From Plastoroseomonas arctica (GTDB lineage: Bacteria > Pseudomonadota > Alphaproteobacteria > Acetobacterales > Acetobacteraceae), in NCBI RefSeq assembly GCF_018128965.1, contig NZ_JAAEDH010000026.1:1-64000 (forward strand): a stretch of DNA of 64,000 bases, read 5' to 3'. Position 1 is the stretch's first letter. Each line of letters begins with the position of its first letter. Both the position numbers and the translations under genes were made by a program. A model generated the notes under the pieces. The model saw only the letters and a list, made by a program, of their open reading frames with translations, did no database searches and was not told where the DNA came from. This document shows positions 33,597 to 42,725 of this stretch, piece by piece.

Positions 33597-34571
33597 ATGA
33601 CCCGCCGCCGCGCGCTTCTGCTCGCATCGCTCGTGCCTATCGCACCGGCCCTCGCGCAGGCACCATGGCCGCAGCGCCCCATCCGCTTCATCGTCCCCTT
33701 CGCGGCGGGCGGGAACTCGGACGTCACCGCGCGGCTCTTCGCGAACCGCATCACCGCGCGCCTCGGACAGCCGATCATCGTGGAGAACCGCTCCGGCGCG
33801 ACCGGCGCCATCGGCACCGAGGCCGTGGTCCGCGCCGCACCCGATGGCTACACGATGCTGATCGGCAGCCCGGGCTCCATCGTCAACGGGCCGCTGCTGC
33901 AGGCCAATCGCCGCTACGACCCGATCACGGATCTGGTGCCCGTGGCGCTGCTCGGCTCGGTGCCGATGGTGATCATCATCAAGCCTTCGCTTCCCGTCCG
34001 GACGCTGGGCGAACTGGTCACCTATTCCAAGGCGCAGCCGCGCGGCGTGACTATCGGCACCTCCGGCATCGGCGGCGCAAACCACCTGCCGCTCGAGCTT
34101 TTCATCGCCGCGACCGGGGCGAACCTGGTCCATGTGCCCTATCGCGGCGGCGGCTCCACGCTGCCGGATTTCCTGGCTGGCAACGTCGATGGCGTGCTGA
34201 TCGAGATGCCATCGGTGCTGGACCTGCACCGCGACGGGCGCGGCCGCATCCTGGGCGTCGCCGCACCCGCACGCAACGCGCAGCTTCCCGACATACCGAC
34301 CTTCATCGAGCAGGGACTTGCGGGCTTTCTCGCCGCCTCTTTCGTGGGCCTCTTCGCGCCTTCCGGCACACCCCCGCCCATCCTCGCCAGCGTCCAGGCC
34401 GCCATCGCCGAGGCCGTGGCCGACCCCGAGATCCTCGCCCGCCTGCTCAGCTTCGGCGCCGACGCGCCGACACCGGCGGAACTCACCACGCCCGGCTTCG
34501 CCGCGCTGCTGCAGGGCGAGCTGGAGAAGGCGCGCCGCGCCATCGCGATCGCCGGGCTGCGGCCGGAGTAG
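33597..34571 (+). CDS. Bug/TctC-family receptor 3
   Basis: A 324-residue periplasmic receptor with signal peptide (MTRRRALLLASLVPIAPALAQ). Blocks: WPQRPIRFIVPFAAGGNSDVTARLF, IIVENRSGATGAIGTEAVVRAAPDGYTML, TSGIGGANHLPLELFIAATGANLVHVPYRGGGSTLPDFLAGNVDGV. I chose ATG 33597 because GGAG lies 9 nt upstream; an ATG at 33579 overlapping the previous stop is also possible. Last gene of the OYE operon; it ends 3 nt from the stop of the converging operon. Confidence 0.92.
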   Translation: MTRRRALLLASLVPIAPALAQAPWPQRPIRFIVPFAAGGNSDVTARLFANRITARLGQPIIVENRSGATGAIGTEAVVRAAPDGYTMLIGSPGSIVNGPLLQANRRYDPITDLVPVALLGSVPMVIIIKPSLPVRTLGELVTYSKAQPRGVTIGTSGIGGANHLPLELFIAATGANLVHVPYRGGGSTLPDFLAGNVDGVLIEMPSVLDLHRDGRGRILGVAAPARNAQLPDIPTFIEQGLAGFLAASFVGLFAPSGTPPPILASVQAAIAEAVADPEILARLLSFGADAPTPAELTTPGFAALLQGELEKARRAIAIAGLRPE

Positions 34572-34581
34572 CCGCTACTCC
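34565..34581. terminator. palindrome containing both stop codons of convergent genes
   Basis: GGAGTAGCCGCTACTCC: 7-bp arms around CCG. The left arm carries the TAG of receptor 3, the right arm the TAG (minus strand) of receptor 4. There is no room for a longer terminator, so the two operons end nose to nose here. Confidence 0.45.
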
Positions 34582-35534
34582 AACACCACCCCGGACGCCG
34601 CGACCACGGGCGCCCACATCCGGAATTGCGCATCCCAGAATGCTTCCAGCTCGGCCGCGGTCGAGCCGACCGGCTCCACTCCGGCCGCGCGCAGCCGTGC
34701 ATTCGTGGCGCCATCGCGCACCGCGGCCTGCGTCGCTTCCTGCAGCCGCCGCACCACCGGCACCGGCGTCGCTACAGGGGCGAACAGCGCCATCCAGTTC
34801 AGGATCTCGAAATCCGCGATCCCGGCTTCCTCCACCGTCGGCACGTCCGGCAGCACCGCGCTGCGCTGCTTCGACGTGACGGCCAGCGCACGGATCGTGC
34901 CCTGCCGCACGAAGGGCGCCTGGCTCGCGACACCCTCGATCAGGAAATCCGTATCGCCCGAGATCATCGCGGTGATCGCGGGGCCGGCGCCGCGGAAGGG
35001 GATGTGCTCCGCCGTGGTGCCGCTGCGCGTGTTCAGCAGATGCGCGCTCATGTGGTTGATCGAGCCGGGGCCGGAGGAGCCATAGGTCAGCCGCCCGGGG
35101 CGCGCCCGCATCAGCGCCACCAGCTCCCCCAGGCTGTGCGCGGGAACGCGGTTACCGACGGTCAGCAGCATGGGCATCGTGTTGATCAGGCTGATCGGCG
35201 CGAAGGCCTGCCGCGTGTTGAACCGCAGGGAGCGATAAAGCCCCGCATTCAGCACGCCGGCGCTGACCGTGAAGATGCCGATGACGTGGCCGTCGGGCGG
35301 CGCGTTCGCCACCATCTCGGCCGCAATGGTGCCGCCGCCACCGCCGCGATTCTCTACCAGCACCGGGCGGCCCAGCGCCTCGCCCATGAAGGGCGTGACG
35401 ATGCGCGCCACCACGTCGATGGACCCGCCGGGCGCGGAGGTCGCGATCATCCGCACCGGCTGGCGCGGAAATTCTTGGGCCCGTGCCGGCAGGGCGGCGA
35501 AGCTTGCCGCCGCTATCAGCCCGCGCCGCTTCAT
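34575..35534 (-). CDS. Bug/TctC-family receptor 4
   Basis: A 319-residue periplasmic receptor with a signal peptide (MKRRGLIAAASFAALPARAQ). Blocks: FPRQPVRMIATSAPGGSIDVVARIV, VLVENRGGGGGTIAAEMVANAPPDGHVI, YGSSGPGSINHMSAHLLNTRSGTTAEHIPFRGAGPAITAMISGDTDF. Its ATG overlaps the HpcH aldolase stop (ATGA). Last gene of the four-gene minus-strand operon receptor 5 - MmgE/PrpD - HpcH aldolase - receptor 4. Confidence 0.92.
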   Translation of the reverse strand: MKRRGLIAAASFAALPARAQEFPRQPVRMIATSAPGGSIDVVARIVTPFMGEALGRPVLVENRGGGGGTIAAEMVANAPPDGHVIGIFTVSAGVLNAGLYRSLRFNTRQAFAPISLINTMPMLLTVGNRVPAHSLGELVALMRARPGRLTYGSSGPGSINHMSAHLLNTRSGTTAEHIPFRGAGPAITAMISGDTDFLIEGVASQAPFVRQGTIRALAVTSKQRSAVLPDVPTVEEAGIADFEILNWMALFAPVATPVPVVRRLQEATQAAVRDGATNARLRAAGVEPVGSTAAELEAFWDAQFRMWAPVVAASGVVLE

Positions 35535-36316
35535 GGTGCGTCTCCGAGCGCCTTGCGCAGCCCCGCCGTCCAGGCGCCGGCGGCCGCGGCGAGCAGCGCG
35601 ATGTCGCTCTGCGTGGTGAGGAACAGCGCCCCGCGCCGCACCGCCTCCGCCTGGCGCGCGACGTCGCGGTTGCCGCCGCATCCCGCGAAGATGCCGTTGG
35701 CCCGCGCCGCCGCGATCACCCGGTCCTGCGCGGTGACGATGGCCGAGTCGTCGAACTGCCCGGCCTTGCCCATGCCCACGAGCAAATCATTGCTGCCGAC
35801 ATGCAGCACGTCGATGCCCGGCACCGCCGCGATGGCTTCGACGTTCTCCAGCCCCTCGACGGTTTCGATCATGCACACGAGCAGCGTCGCCGCCTGCAAT
35901 TCCGCCACCGCCTCGCCCACCGGCCGCGTGCGGAAATCGAACTGCACGTAGCCGCCGGAGACCGAGCGTTTGCCCAGCGGTGGAAACCGCACGATCTCCA
36001 CCGCGCGCCGCGCCTGCGCCACGGTGGAGATGTCGGGAAACACGATCCCGCTGACCCCATTGTCGAGCAGCAGCGCGATGTCCGGGTCGTCCACCCCGCG
36101 CACCCGCACCACCGGCGCGACGCCGATGGCCAGCGCGGTCTGCGCGATATGCGCGATGGTCTCGATGTCGAAGATCGCGTGCTGCGTGTCGATGAAGAGG
36201 AAGTCGTGCCCGGTCGCACGGGCGATGCGCGCGATATCGGCGGAGCGCGTCATCCGTACGCTCATGCCGAAGGCCGGCTTGCCGTCGCGCAGGCTACGCA
36301 GCACCGGATTGTCCAT
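35531..36316 (-). CDS. HpcH/HpaI family aldolase
   Basis: A 261-residue class II pyruvate-type aldolase or CoA lyase. Blocks: HDFLFIDTQHAIFDIETI (catalytic His region), PVVRVRGVDDPDIALLLDNGVSGIVFPDIST, LVCMIETVEGLENVEAIAAVPGIDVLHVGSNDL (metal-binding Glu and Asp). It forms or cleaves C-C bonds between pyruvate (or a keto acid) and an aldehyde. The stop overlaps the receptor-4 ATG; the start is 10 nt after the MmgE/PrpD stop. A likely partner of the adjacent MmgE/PrpD enzyme. Confidence 0.9.
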   Translation of the reverse strand: MDNPVLRSLRDGKPAFGMSVRMTRSADIARIARATGHDFLFIDTQHAIFDIETIAHIAQTALAIGVAPVVRVRGVDDPDIALLLDNGVSGIVFPDISTVAQARRAVEIVRFPPLGKRSVSGGYVQFDFRTRPVGEAVAELQAATLLVCMIETVEGLENVEAIAAVPGIDVLHVGSNDLLVGMGKAGQFDDSAIVTAQDRVIAAARANGIFAGCGGNRDVARQAEAVRRGALFLTTQSDIALLAAAAGAWTAGLRKALGDAP

Positions 36317-36326
36317 CCTTGCCTCC

Positions 36327-37667
36327 TCACGCATCGGTCGCGATCCAGCCGAGGTTTTTCTGCTCCGCCATCGCCCAGCTCCGCTCGAGCAACCGCGCGC
36401 ATTTCGCAGCACTCAGCACGGGTTCAGCGAGGCCGAGGAACTTCACCGAGAGCGCCTCATCCGACATCGGGTTGGCCAGGCTGCCGAGCGGAGTCGTCGT
36501 GGTGACGGAGATGCGGCGCCCGTCGCGCATGGTGAGCACCACATCCGCCTCCATCCGCCCGCAGCCCGGGTCGGCGACCGCCTCCACCCGGTCGCGCACG
36601 GCGATGACCTCGGGCGCCCGCACGCGGGCATCGTCGAATTCGCGCTCGCCGCCGGCGCCATCGACCAGCGCCACGGCGGCGGCGTGGAAGACGCTGAACT
36701 TGCCCTCAAGCCCGGTCGTCGGCTGGCGCTTGCCCGTCAGGTCGAGGACCAGCGGATGCACGCGCAGTTGCACCGAAGCGACCTCCGCCAGCGCAAACCC
36801 CTCCGTTGCGCGCAGCCCCAGGCACAGATCGATCACCGGGTGCACCACCAGCCCGCAGGCGAAGGGCTTGTAGGTGTTGCCCGTGATCTCCCAGCTCTCG
36901 CCCAGGCCTTCGCTGATCCGTTCCGGCGCATAGCCGCGCGCCAGCACCTCGCCAAAACCGCGCCGGCCCTCGATGGCGTCGGGCGCGGCGTCGAACCCCT
37001 CGGCCGCGAGGCTCGCCGCAAGCAACCCGTTCTGCGCCGCGCGGCCGGGATGCAGGCTCTTCACCATGGACCCGAAATGCACCCGCAGCCCGACCGGCTG
37101 CGTCGCGCCCATGCCGATCGCCCAGCCGCAGCGCTGCGCATCGAGGCCCAGCAGCCGCGCCGCCGCCGCCGCCGCGCCGATCGCGCCCGCCGTGCCGGTG
37201 GCGTGCCAGCCGGCGTCGTAATGCGAGGGCATGACCGCGCGCCCGACCCGGCAGGCGACCTCCACGCCGAGCAGGAAGGCGTGCAGCAGCGCCGCGCCAT
37301 CCGCCCCGCGCGCCTCGGCCAAGGCCAGCGCGGCGGAGAGCACCGGCGCGCTCGGGTGGATCAGCGCCGTCTCATGCGTGTCGTCGAAATCCAGCACGTG
37401 GGAGGAGATGCCGTTCACCAGCGCCGCCGTCGCCGGGTCGGCGCGCCGGCCTAGCCCCGGCAGGCTCGCCACCGCCGGCCCGGTGCCGAACATCTCGGCC
37501 GCGCGCAGCGCCGCCGCCACGCCCGCATGCGGCGCCCCGCCGATCGCGCAGCCGAGCCAGTTCACGAAGGACCGCACACCCTCATGCCGCACATCCTCCG
37601 GCACATCCTCCCATCGATGTTCCGCCGTCAGCCGCGCCAACAGCGCCGTCCCACCCAGATCGTCCAT
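36327..37667 (-). CDS. MmgE/PrpD family protein (second copy)
   Basis: A 446-residue homologue of the enzyme at 18859. Blocks: FVNWLGCAIGGAPHAGV, ALVNGISSHVLDFDDTHETALIHPSAPVLSA, AGWHATGTAGAIGAAAAAARLLGLD, KSLHPGRAAQNGLLAASLAAEG and YKPFACGLVVHPVID. The two copies are clearly different sequences, so not a recent duplication. I chose ATG 37667 since AAGGA then sits 7 nt upstream; ATG 37673 is too close to it. It follows receptor 5 in the operon. Confidence 0.88.
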   Translation of the reverse strand: MDDLGGTALLARLTAEHRWEDVPEDVRHEGVRSFVNWLGCAIGGAPHAGVAAALRAAEMFGTGPAVASLPGLGRRADPATAALVNGISSHVLDFDDTHETALIHPSAPVLSAALALAEARGADGAALLHAFLLGVEVACRVGRAVMPSHYDAGWHATGTAGAIGAAAAAARLLGLDAQRCGWAIGMGATQPVGLRVHFGSMVKSLHPGRAAQNGLLAASLAAEGFDAAPDAIEGRRGFGEVLARGYAPERISEGLGESWEITGNTYKPFACGLVVHPVIDLCLGLRATEGFALAEVASVQLRVHPLVLDLTGKRQPTTGLEGKFSVFHAAAVALVDGAGGEREFDDARVRAPEVIAVRDRVEAVADPGCGRMEADVVLTMRDGRRISVTTTTPLGSLANPMSDEALSVKFLGLAEPVLSAAKCARLLERSWAMAEQKNLGWIATDA

Positions 37668-37678
37668 CGCCATGTCCT

Positions 37679-38647
37679 TCAATCCACCTGCGCGCCGGAG
37701 GCACGCACGATCGGCGCCCAGCGCGCGCCCTCCTCGCGGATCATCGCGGCGAAGACCTCTGGCGTGGTCACCGCGATCTCCGCACCCGTCGCTTCCATCC
37801 GCGCGCGCTGCACCGGGTCCGCCGCGAGCGTCGCCACATCCGCCGCGATGCGCGTGACGATCTCGCCCGGCGTGCCGCGCGGGGCGAGCAGGCCGAACCA
37901 GGCCTCCGCCGCCATCGGCTTGCCCAACGCCTCGGTGAGCGTCGGCACCTCCGGCAGCACCGGCAGCCGCGCCTGAGACCCGATGGCCAGCGCGCGCAAC
38001 CGCCCCGCGCGGATCAAATCGACCGAGGAGAGCGTGTTCACGAACATCGCCGCGACCTGGCCGCCGACCACGTCGTTCAGCGCCGGCGCGCTGCCGCGAT
38101 AGGGCACGTGGTTGAGCGTGATGCCCTCGGATGTGCGGAACAGCTCCATCGCCAGGTGCGTGAAGCTGCCATTGCCGACCGAGGCATAGGCCACCCGCCC
38201 CGGCTGGGCGCGCGCAAGTGCCACGAATTGCGCGGCATCGCGCGCTGCGACGGCCGGGTTCACCACCAGCACGTAGGACAGCCGCGCGAGCAGCGTGATG
38301 GGGGCGAAATCGACCAGCGGATCATAGCCAAGCCGGGCGAAGAGCGTCGGCGCGATGGCCAGCGGCCCGGTGTCGGCGATCAGCAGCGTGTGCCCGTCCG
38401 CCGGCGCCCGCGCCGCCACCTCGGTGCCCAGGCTGCCGCCGGCGCCGGGCCGGTTCTCCACCACCACCGGCTGGCCCCAGGCCACCTGCAGCCGTTCGGC
38501 CAGGATGCGCCCGATGATGTCGGTGCCCGAGCCCGGCGGGTAGGGCACCAGGATGCGCACCGGGCGCTGCGGCCAGGCCTGCGCCGAGGCATCGCCGGCC
38601 GTGACGGGCGCGAGGCCGGCAGCAAGCAGGTGGCGGCGGCGGAACAT
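37679..38647 (-). CDS. Bug/TctC-family receptor 5
   Basis: A 322-residue periplasmic receptor with a signal peptide (MFRRRHLLAAGLAPVTAGDASAQ). Blocks: WPQRPVRILVPYPPGSGTDIIGRIL (PPGSGTD variant), VVVENRPGAGGSLGTEVAARAPADGHTLL, SVGNGSFTHLAMELFRTSEGITLNHVPYRGSAPALNDVVGGQVAAMF. First gene of its operon, divergent from hprK (99-nt gap with a CCAATTGG palindrome). Confidence 0.93.
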   Translation of the reverse strand: MFRRRHLLAAGLAPVTAGDASAQAWPQRPVRILVPYPPGSGTDIIGRILAERLQVAWGQPVVVENRPGAGGSLGTEVAARAPADGHTLLIADTGPLAIAPTLFARLGYDPLVDFAPITLLARLSYVLVVNPAVAARDAAQFVALARAQPGRVAYASVGNGSFTHLAMELFRTSEGITLNHVPYRGSAPALNDVVGGQVAAMFVNTLSSVDLIRAGRLRALAIGSQARLPVLPEVPTLTEALGKPMAAEAWFGLLAPRGTPGEIVTRIAADVATLAADPVQRARMEATGAEIAVTTPEVFAAMIREEGARWAPIVRASGAQVD

Positions 38648-38746
38648 GGCGTCTCCCAATTGGTTTTGCGCCACCCTAGGTCGGAAGCCGGGCGAAGCAA
38701 ATTGCCCCGTCGGTCCCCCTCCTTCCCCAGCCCCGGCCTTTCTGTC

Positions 38747-39229
38747 ATGGTCCGTTACAGCGAATGGACGGTGTGTAACGAAATGTTGGTCCATGGCGGC
38801 TGCGCCGCCCGGGACGGGTGGGGCGTTCTCCTCCTGGGCCCGCCTGGCGCGGGCAAATCGGATCTGTTGTTCAGACTGCTCGATATCGGATGGTCGCTGG
38901 TGGCCGATGATCAGGTGGAGATCGAGACTGGTGTCGGAGACGACCTCGCCGCATCCGCGCCCCCCGCGCTCTCCGGCCTGCTGGAGCTGCGCGGCATCGG
39001 CGTGCTCGGGGACGTGCCGGTGACGCCGCGCGCTGCGTTGCGCCTGGTCGCGCGACTGGTGCCGGCGGCGGATGTGCCGCGCCTTCCCGAACGCGCGCAG
39101 TGGTCCCATGCAGGGCACAGCCTGCCAGCCATCGCGCTCGATCCCTCGGCCGCCTCGGCGCCCCGGAAGCTGGGGGTGGCGCTGGACGTCGTCCTCGGCC
39201 GCCGCCGCCTCGCCGCCGGGTTCGGCTGA
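38747..39229 (+). CDS. hprK: HPr kinase/phosphorylase, short alphaproteobacterial form
   Basis: A 160-residue protein holding only the C-terminal kinase domain of HprK; the N-terminal domain of Firmicutes HprK is absent, as usual in alphaproteobacteria. Blocks: VHGGCAARDGWGVLLLGPPGAGKSDLLFRLLD (Walker A), LVADDQVEIE (general base Asp) and LRGIGVLG (the (E)LRGxG signature). It phosphorylates the regulatory serine of HPr (40598). First gene of the regulatory PTS operon; rapZ begins 2 nt after its stop. Confidence 0.93.
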   Translation: MVRYSEWTVCNEMLVHGGCAARDGWGVLLLGPPGAGKSDLLFRLLDIGWSLVADDQVEIETGVGDDLAASAPPALSGLLELRGIGVLGDVPVTPRAALRLVARLVPAADVPRLPERAQWSHAGHSLPAIALDPSAASAPRKLGVALDVVLGRRRLAAGFG

Positions 39230-39231
39230 GG

Positions 39232-40170
39232 ATGGACGCCGGCAAACCCCGCGAGGTCGTGCTGGTCACCGGTCTGTCCGGTGCGGGCAAGGCCTCCATC
39301 CTCAACGTTCTGGAAGACCTCGGATTCGAGACGGTGGACAACCCGCCGCTCTCGGTGCTCGAGGCGCTGGTGGGTGACGGCGCCCAGGCGCTCGCCGCCG
39401 GGGTCGATTGCCGCACCCGGGATTTCGACGCCGCCGCCGCGATGCGCCTGCTCGACCGGCTGCGCATGCGCCCGGACATCGCCGTGACCCTGGTCTTCGC
39501 CACCGCCGAGCCCGACGTGCTGTTGCGCCGCTTCACCGAGACGCGCAGGCGCCATCCGCTGGCACCGGGAGGGCCGTTGGGCAACCGCGTCGCCGACGGC
39601 ATCGCCCGCGAGACGGGGCTGATGGCCCCGCTCGTCGACGCGGCGGACCTGATCGTGGACACCACCGATTTGCCCCTGCCCGACATGCGCCGGCTGATCG
39701 AGCGCCGCTTCCGCCCCGAAGGCGGCCCAGGCCTCGCCGTGACCGTGATGTCCTTCGCGTACCCCAAGGGCCTGCCGCGCGAGGCGGACCTGGTGTTTGA
39801 CCTGCGCTTCCTGACCAACCCGCATTACAACCCGGCACTGCGCCCGCTCACCGGGCGCGATGCCGCGGTCGCCGCCTTCATCGAGGCCGATCCTGACTTC
39901 CCGGCCTTCTGGGCGAACCTCACCGCACTTCTCGCGCCGCTGCTGCCGCGCTACGCCGTGGAGGGCAAGAAATACCTGACCATCGCGTTCGGCTGCACCG
40001 GGGGAAAGCACCGCTCGGTCCTGGCAGCAGAGCGCCTGGCACACCATCTTCACCACGACGGCTGGCGGGTGGACCTGATCCACCGGGAGATCGGCGGCGG
40101 CACTCTGCCCCCCATCGCCCTCGGCGCCGTCACTGACCCGGGTCGGGAGGCCCTTATACAAACATCATGA
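39232..40170 (+). CDS. rapZ: RNase adapter RapZ/YvcJ-type nucleotide-binding protein
   Basis: A 312-residue P-loop protein. Walker A VTGLSGAGKASILN (Ala replaces the usual Ser/Thr after Lys), VDNPP, and the C-terminal blocks FLTNPHYNPALRPLTGRD, FGCTGGKHRSVLAAERLA and HREI. In enterobacteria RapZ guides RNase E to GlmZ; in other bacteria the role is less clear. It is always found next to PTS genes, as here between hprK and EIIA. Its stop overlaps the next ATG (ATGA). Confidence 0.94.
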   Translation: MDAGKPREVVLVTGLSGAGKASILNVLEDLGFETVDNPPLSVLEALVGDGAQALAAGVDCRTRDFDAAAAMRLLDRLRMRPDIAVTLVFATAEPDVLLRRFTETRRRHPLAPGGPLGNRVADGIARETGLMAPLVDAADLIVDTTDLPLPDMRRLIERRFRPEGGPGLAVTVMSFAYPKGLPREADLVFDLRFLTNPHYNPALRPLTGRDAAVAAFIEADPDFPAFWANLTALLAPLLPRYAVEGKKYLTIAFGCTGGKHRSVLAAERLAHHLHHDGWRVDLIHREIGGGTLPPIALGAVTDPGREALIQTS

Positions 40171-40601
40171 TCGGTCTCGTGCTGGTCACCCACGGCCGTC
40201 TGGCCGAGGAATTGCGGCTCGCCATGGAACATGTGGTGGGCAAGCAGCTTGGCGTCGCCACGGTCTGCATCGGGCCGGAGGATGACATGGAACACTCCCG
40301 CCGCGACATCGGCGGCGGGATCGACGCGGTCGACCAGGGCGACGGCGTGGTCGTGCTCACCGACATGCAGGGCGGTACGCCCTCGAACCTCGCCATGCAG
40401 ATGATGCGCGACCGCACCGGCGTGGACGTCATCGCCGGCGTCAACCTGCCTTTGCTGGTAAAGCTGGCGAAGCTGCGCGGCACCGAGAAGCTGGCCGATG
40501 CGGTGGAGCACGCGAAGATGGCGGGGCGCAAATACATCGCCTGCGGTGCCGATATGCTCAACGGCACCAAGCTCGTGAAGCCCGCGGGGCAGGGGCAATG
40601 A
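40167..40601 (+). CDS. PTS IIA component, mannose/fructose-sorbose type
   Basis: A 144-residue EIIA of the mannose family (ptsM/manX-like). LVLVTHGRLAEELRLA carries the phosphorylated histidine (His10), and VVVLTDMQGGTPSNLAM is the second active-site block. With no EIIB or EIIC in the window it is likely to signal rather than transport sugar. Start and stop both overlap neighbours by 4 nt (ATGA). Confidence 0.92.
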   Translation: MIGLVLVTHGRLAEELRLAMEHVVGKQLGVATVCIGPEDDMEHSRRDIGGGIDAVDQGDGVVVLTDMQGGTPSNLAMQMMRDRTGVDVIAGVNLPLLVKLAKLRGTEKLADAVEHAKMAGRKYIACGADMLNGTKLVKPAGQGQ

Positions 40602-40906
40602 ACGACGGGAACTCCTCGCCGCCGGCTGCTGCGGGGATGACGCTGCGCAGCACCGTCACAATCCGCAATTCGCGCGGGCTGCACGCGCGCGCCGCGGCCA
40701 AGCTGGTCACACTCGCCGAACGCTTCGCATGCTCGCTCACCATCCACGCCAATGGCCAGTCGGTCCCGGCCTGCTCGATCATGGGGCTGATGATGCTCGG
40801 CGCCGGCAAGGGTGCGACCGTCGTCATCGAGGCCGAGGGCTGGGATGCGCGCGAGGCGATGGAAGCCGTGGCCGGCCTGATCGAAGCCGGCTTCCATGAA
40901 GACTGA
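40598..40906 (+). CDS. ptsH: HPr phosphocarrier
   Basis: A 102-residue HPr. The phosphorylated histidine is in RGLHARAAAKLV and the HprK target serine is in ACSIMGLMML, matching an HprK-controlled HPr. It has an N-terminal extension of about 13 residues (MNDGNSSPPAAAG). Its ATG overlaps the EIIA stop, and the EI gene starts 11 nt before its end. Confidence 0.94.
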   Translation: MNDGNSSPPAAAGMTLRSTVTIRNSRGLHARAAAKLVTLAERFACSLTIHANGQSVPACSIMGLMMLGAGKGATVVIEAEGWDAREAMEAVAGLIEAGFHED

Positions 40907-42725
40907 GCCGCCGAAGCTCAAGCCTTCCCGCGGCAAGCTGCGCGAAGTCACGCTGCCGGGCATTCCGGTCGCACCCGGCTTCGCCATCGGCCCCGTATTC
41001 GATACCACCGAACAGCCCACCGAGACGCCGCGCCGCTCCATCGCCCCGCCCTCGATCGAGGCCGAGCGGCTGCGGCTGAGCACCGCCGTCGCGCTGTCGA
41101 AGAAGCAGGTCATCAAGCTGCGCAACCGCATCGGCATCCTGCCCGAGGAAGCGCAGGACGAGCTCGGCCCGTTGCTCGACGCCTATGCGATGATGCTGGG
41201 CAACTCGCGGCTGATCCGCGGCGCGCGCAAGCGCATCGAGACCGACCTCCTCGGCGCCGAGACCGCGGTGAGCGATGAGGCGGAGGCGATCGCGGCGATC
41301 ATCCTGGCCAACAAGGATGACGACAAGTCGGGCCTCACGCGGCGCGCCACCGAGGTGCGCGAGATCGCGCGCCGCCTCACGCGCAACATCCTGGGCAAGG
41401 CGTTCCGCAGCCTCAAGGACATCCCCGAGGGCGCGATCCTGATCGCCGAGGAGCTCACGCCGGCGGATGCCGCGCTGCTCGACCCCTCCCGCATCGCGGG
41501 TGTGGCGACCGACGAGGGCGGGGCCGATGGCCACACCGCCATCATGCTGCGCGCGCTCGGCATTCCCTCGGTCGTCGCCTGCACGGGCCTCACCGACGCG
41601 GCCGCGCGCGGCGACACCATCGCGATCGACGGCAGCGCCGGGCGCGCCTACCTGCATCCCACGCCCGCGACGCTCGGCTCCATCCGCGAAAAGCTCGCCG
41701 CCTTCACCCGCGAGCGCGCGAAGCTCGCCAAGCTGCGCCGGCTGCCGGCCCAGACCATCGATGGCGAGATGGTGGAGCTGCACGCCAACCTCGAGATCCT
41801 GCAGGAGCTTCCGCTGATCGCCCAGGCCGGCGCCCAGGGCATCGGCCTGCTGCGCACCGAGTTCCTGTTCATGAACCGCGACGACCTGCCCGGCGAGGAC
41901 GACCAGCACGCCGCGTATGCGCAGATCGTGGAGGCGCTCGCCGGCGACCCCGTCACTATCCGCGTGCTCGACTGGGGCGGGGAGAAGAACATCGAGGCGC
42001 TGTCGGAGTCCGACGAGCATACCCATGCCGGCCCGAACCCCGCGCTCGGCCTGCGCGGGCTGCGCATGCTGCTGAAGCGCCCGGAGCTGCTGGAGACGCA
42101 GTTCGCCGCCATCCTGCGCACCGCCGGCCAGGCGCCCGAGGGCGCGGTGCGCGTGCTGCTGCCGATGGTCACCATCCCCGACGAGGTGAAGCTGACGCGC
42201 GAGATCTATGAGCGCGTGGCCCGCCGCCTGCGCCGGCGCGGCGAACGCCTGCCGGAAAAACTGCCCATGCTGGGCGTGATGATCGAGACGCCGGGCGCAG
42301 CACTCGCCGCCGATGCGATCGCGCTGGAGGCGGATTTCTTCGCCATCGGCACCAATGACCTGGCCATGTACACGCTCGCCGTCGATCGCGCCGAAGCGGA
42401 TGTGGCCCATCTGTACGACCCGCTGCACCCGGCGGTGCTGCGGCTGATGCAGTTCGCGACCGAGGCGGCGCTGCGGCTGCGCATCCCGGTCTCCGTCTGT
42501 GGCGAGGTGGCGGGCAACGCCAAGCTGGTGCCGCTGCTGCTGGGCCTGGGGATCCGCTGCCTGTCGATGAACGCGGCGTCGCTGCCGCGGGTGAAGCAGG
42601 CGGTGCGCGCGCTCGACATCACCGACTGCGCCCGTTTCGCGCGGCGCGTGATGGAGCAGTCCGACCCTGTGCGCATCCATGAGCTGGTCGAGAATTTTGC
42701 GAGCGGGGTTCCGGAGCGGGGATAG
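40896..42725 (+). CDS. ptsI: PTS enzyme I (phosphoenolpyruvate-protein phosphotransferase)
   Basis: A 609-residue enzyme I. Blocks: the catalytic histidine in GGADGHTAIMLRALGIPSVV, PEP-binding LLRTEFLFMNRDDLPGEDDQ, LRMLLKRPELLETQFAAI, MLGVMIETPGAALAAD, FFAIGTNDLAMYTLAVDR and the cysteine block VSVCGEVAGN. It is slightly longer than the usual 575 residues because of an N-terminal addition. It starts the phosphorelay EI to HPr to EIIA. Last gene of the operon. Confidence 0.95.
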   Translation: MKTEPPKLKPSRGKLREVTLPGIPVAPGFAIGPVFDTTEQPTETPRRSIAPPSIEAERLRLSTAVALSKKQVIKLRNRIGILPEEAQDELGPLLDAYAMMLGNSRLIRGARKRIETDLLGAETAVSDEAEAIAAIILANKDDDKSGLTRRATEVREIARRLTRNILGKAFRSLKDIPEGAILIAEELTPADAALLDPSRIAGVATDEGGADGHTAIMLRALGIPSVVACTGLTDAAARGDTIAIDGSAGRAYLHPTPATLGSIREKLAAFTRERAKLAKLRRLPAQTIDGEMVELHANLEILQELPLIAQAGAQGIGLLRTEFLFMNRDDLPGEDDQHAAYAQIVEALAGDPVTIRVLDWGGEKNIEALSESDEHTHAGPNPALGLRGLRMLLKRPELLETQFAAILRTAGQAPEGAVRVLLPMVTIPDEVKLTREIYERVARRLRRRGERLPEKLPMLGVMIETPGAALAADAIALEADFFAIGTNDLAMYTLAVDRAEADVAHLYDPLHPAVLRLMQFATEAALRLRIPVSVCGEVAGNAKLVPLLLGLGIRCLSMNAASLPRVKQAVRALDITDCARFARRVMEQSDPVRIHELVENFASGVPERG

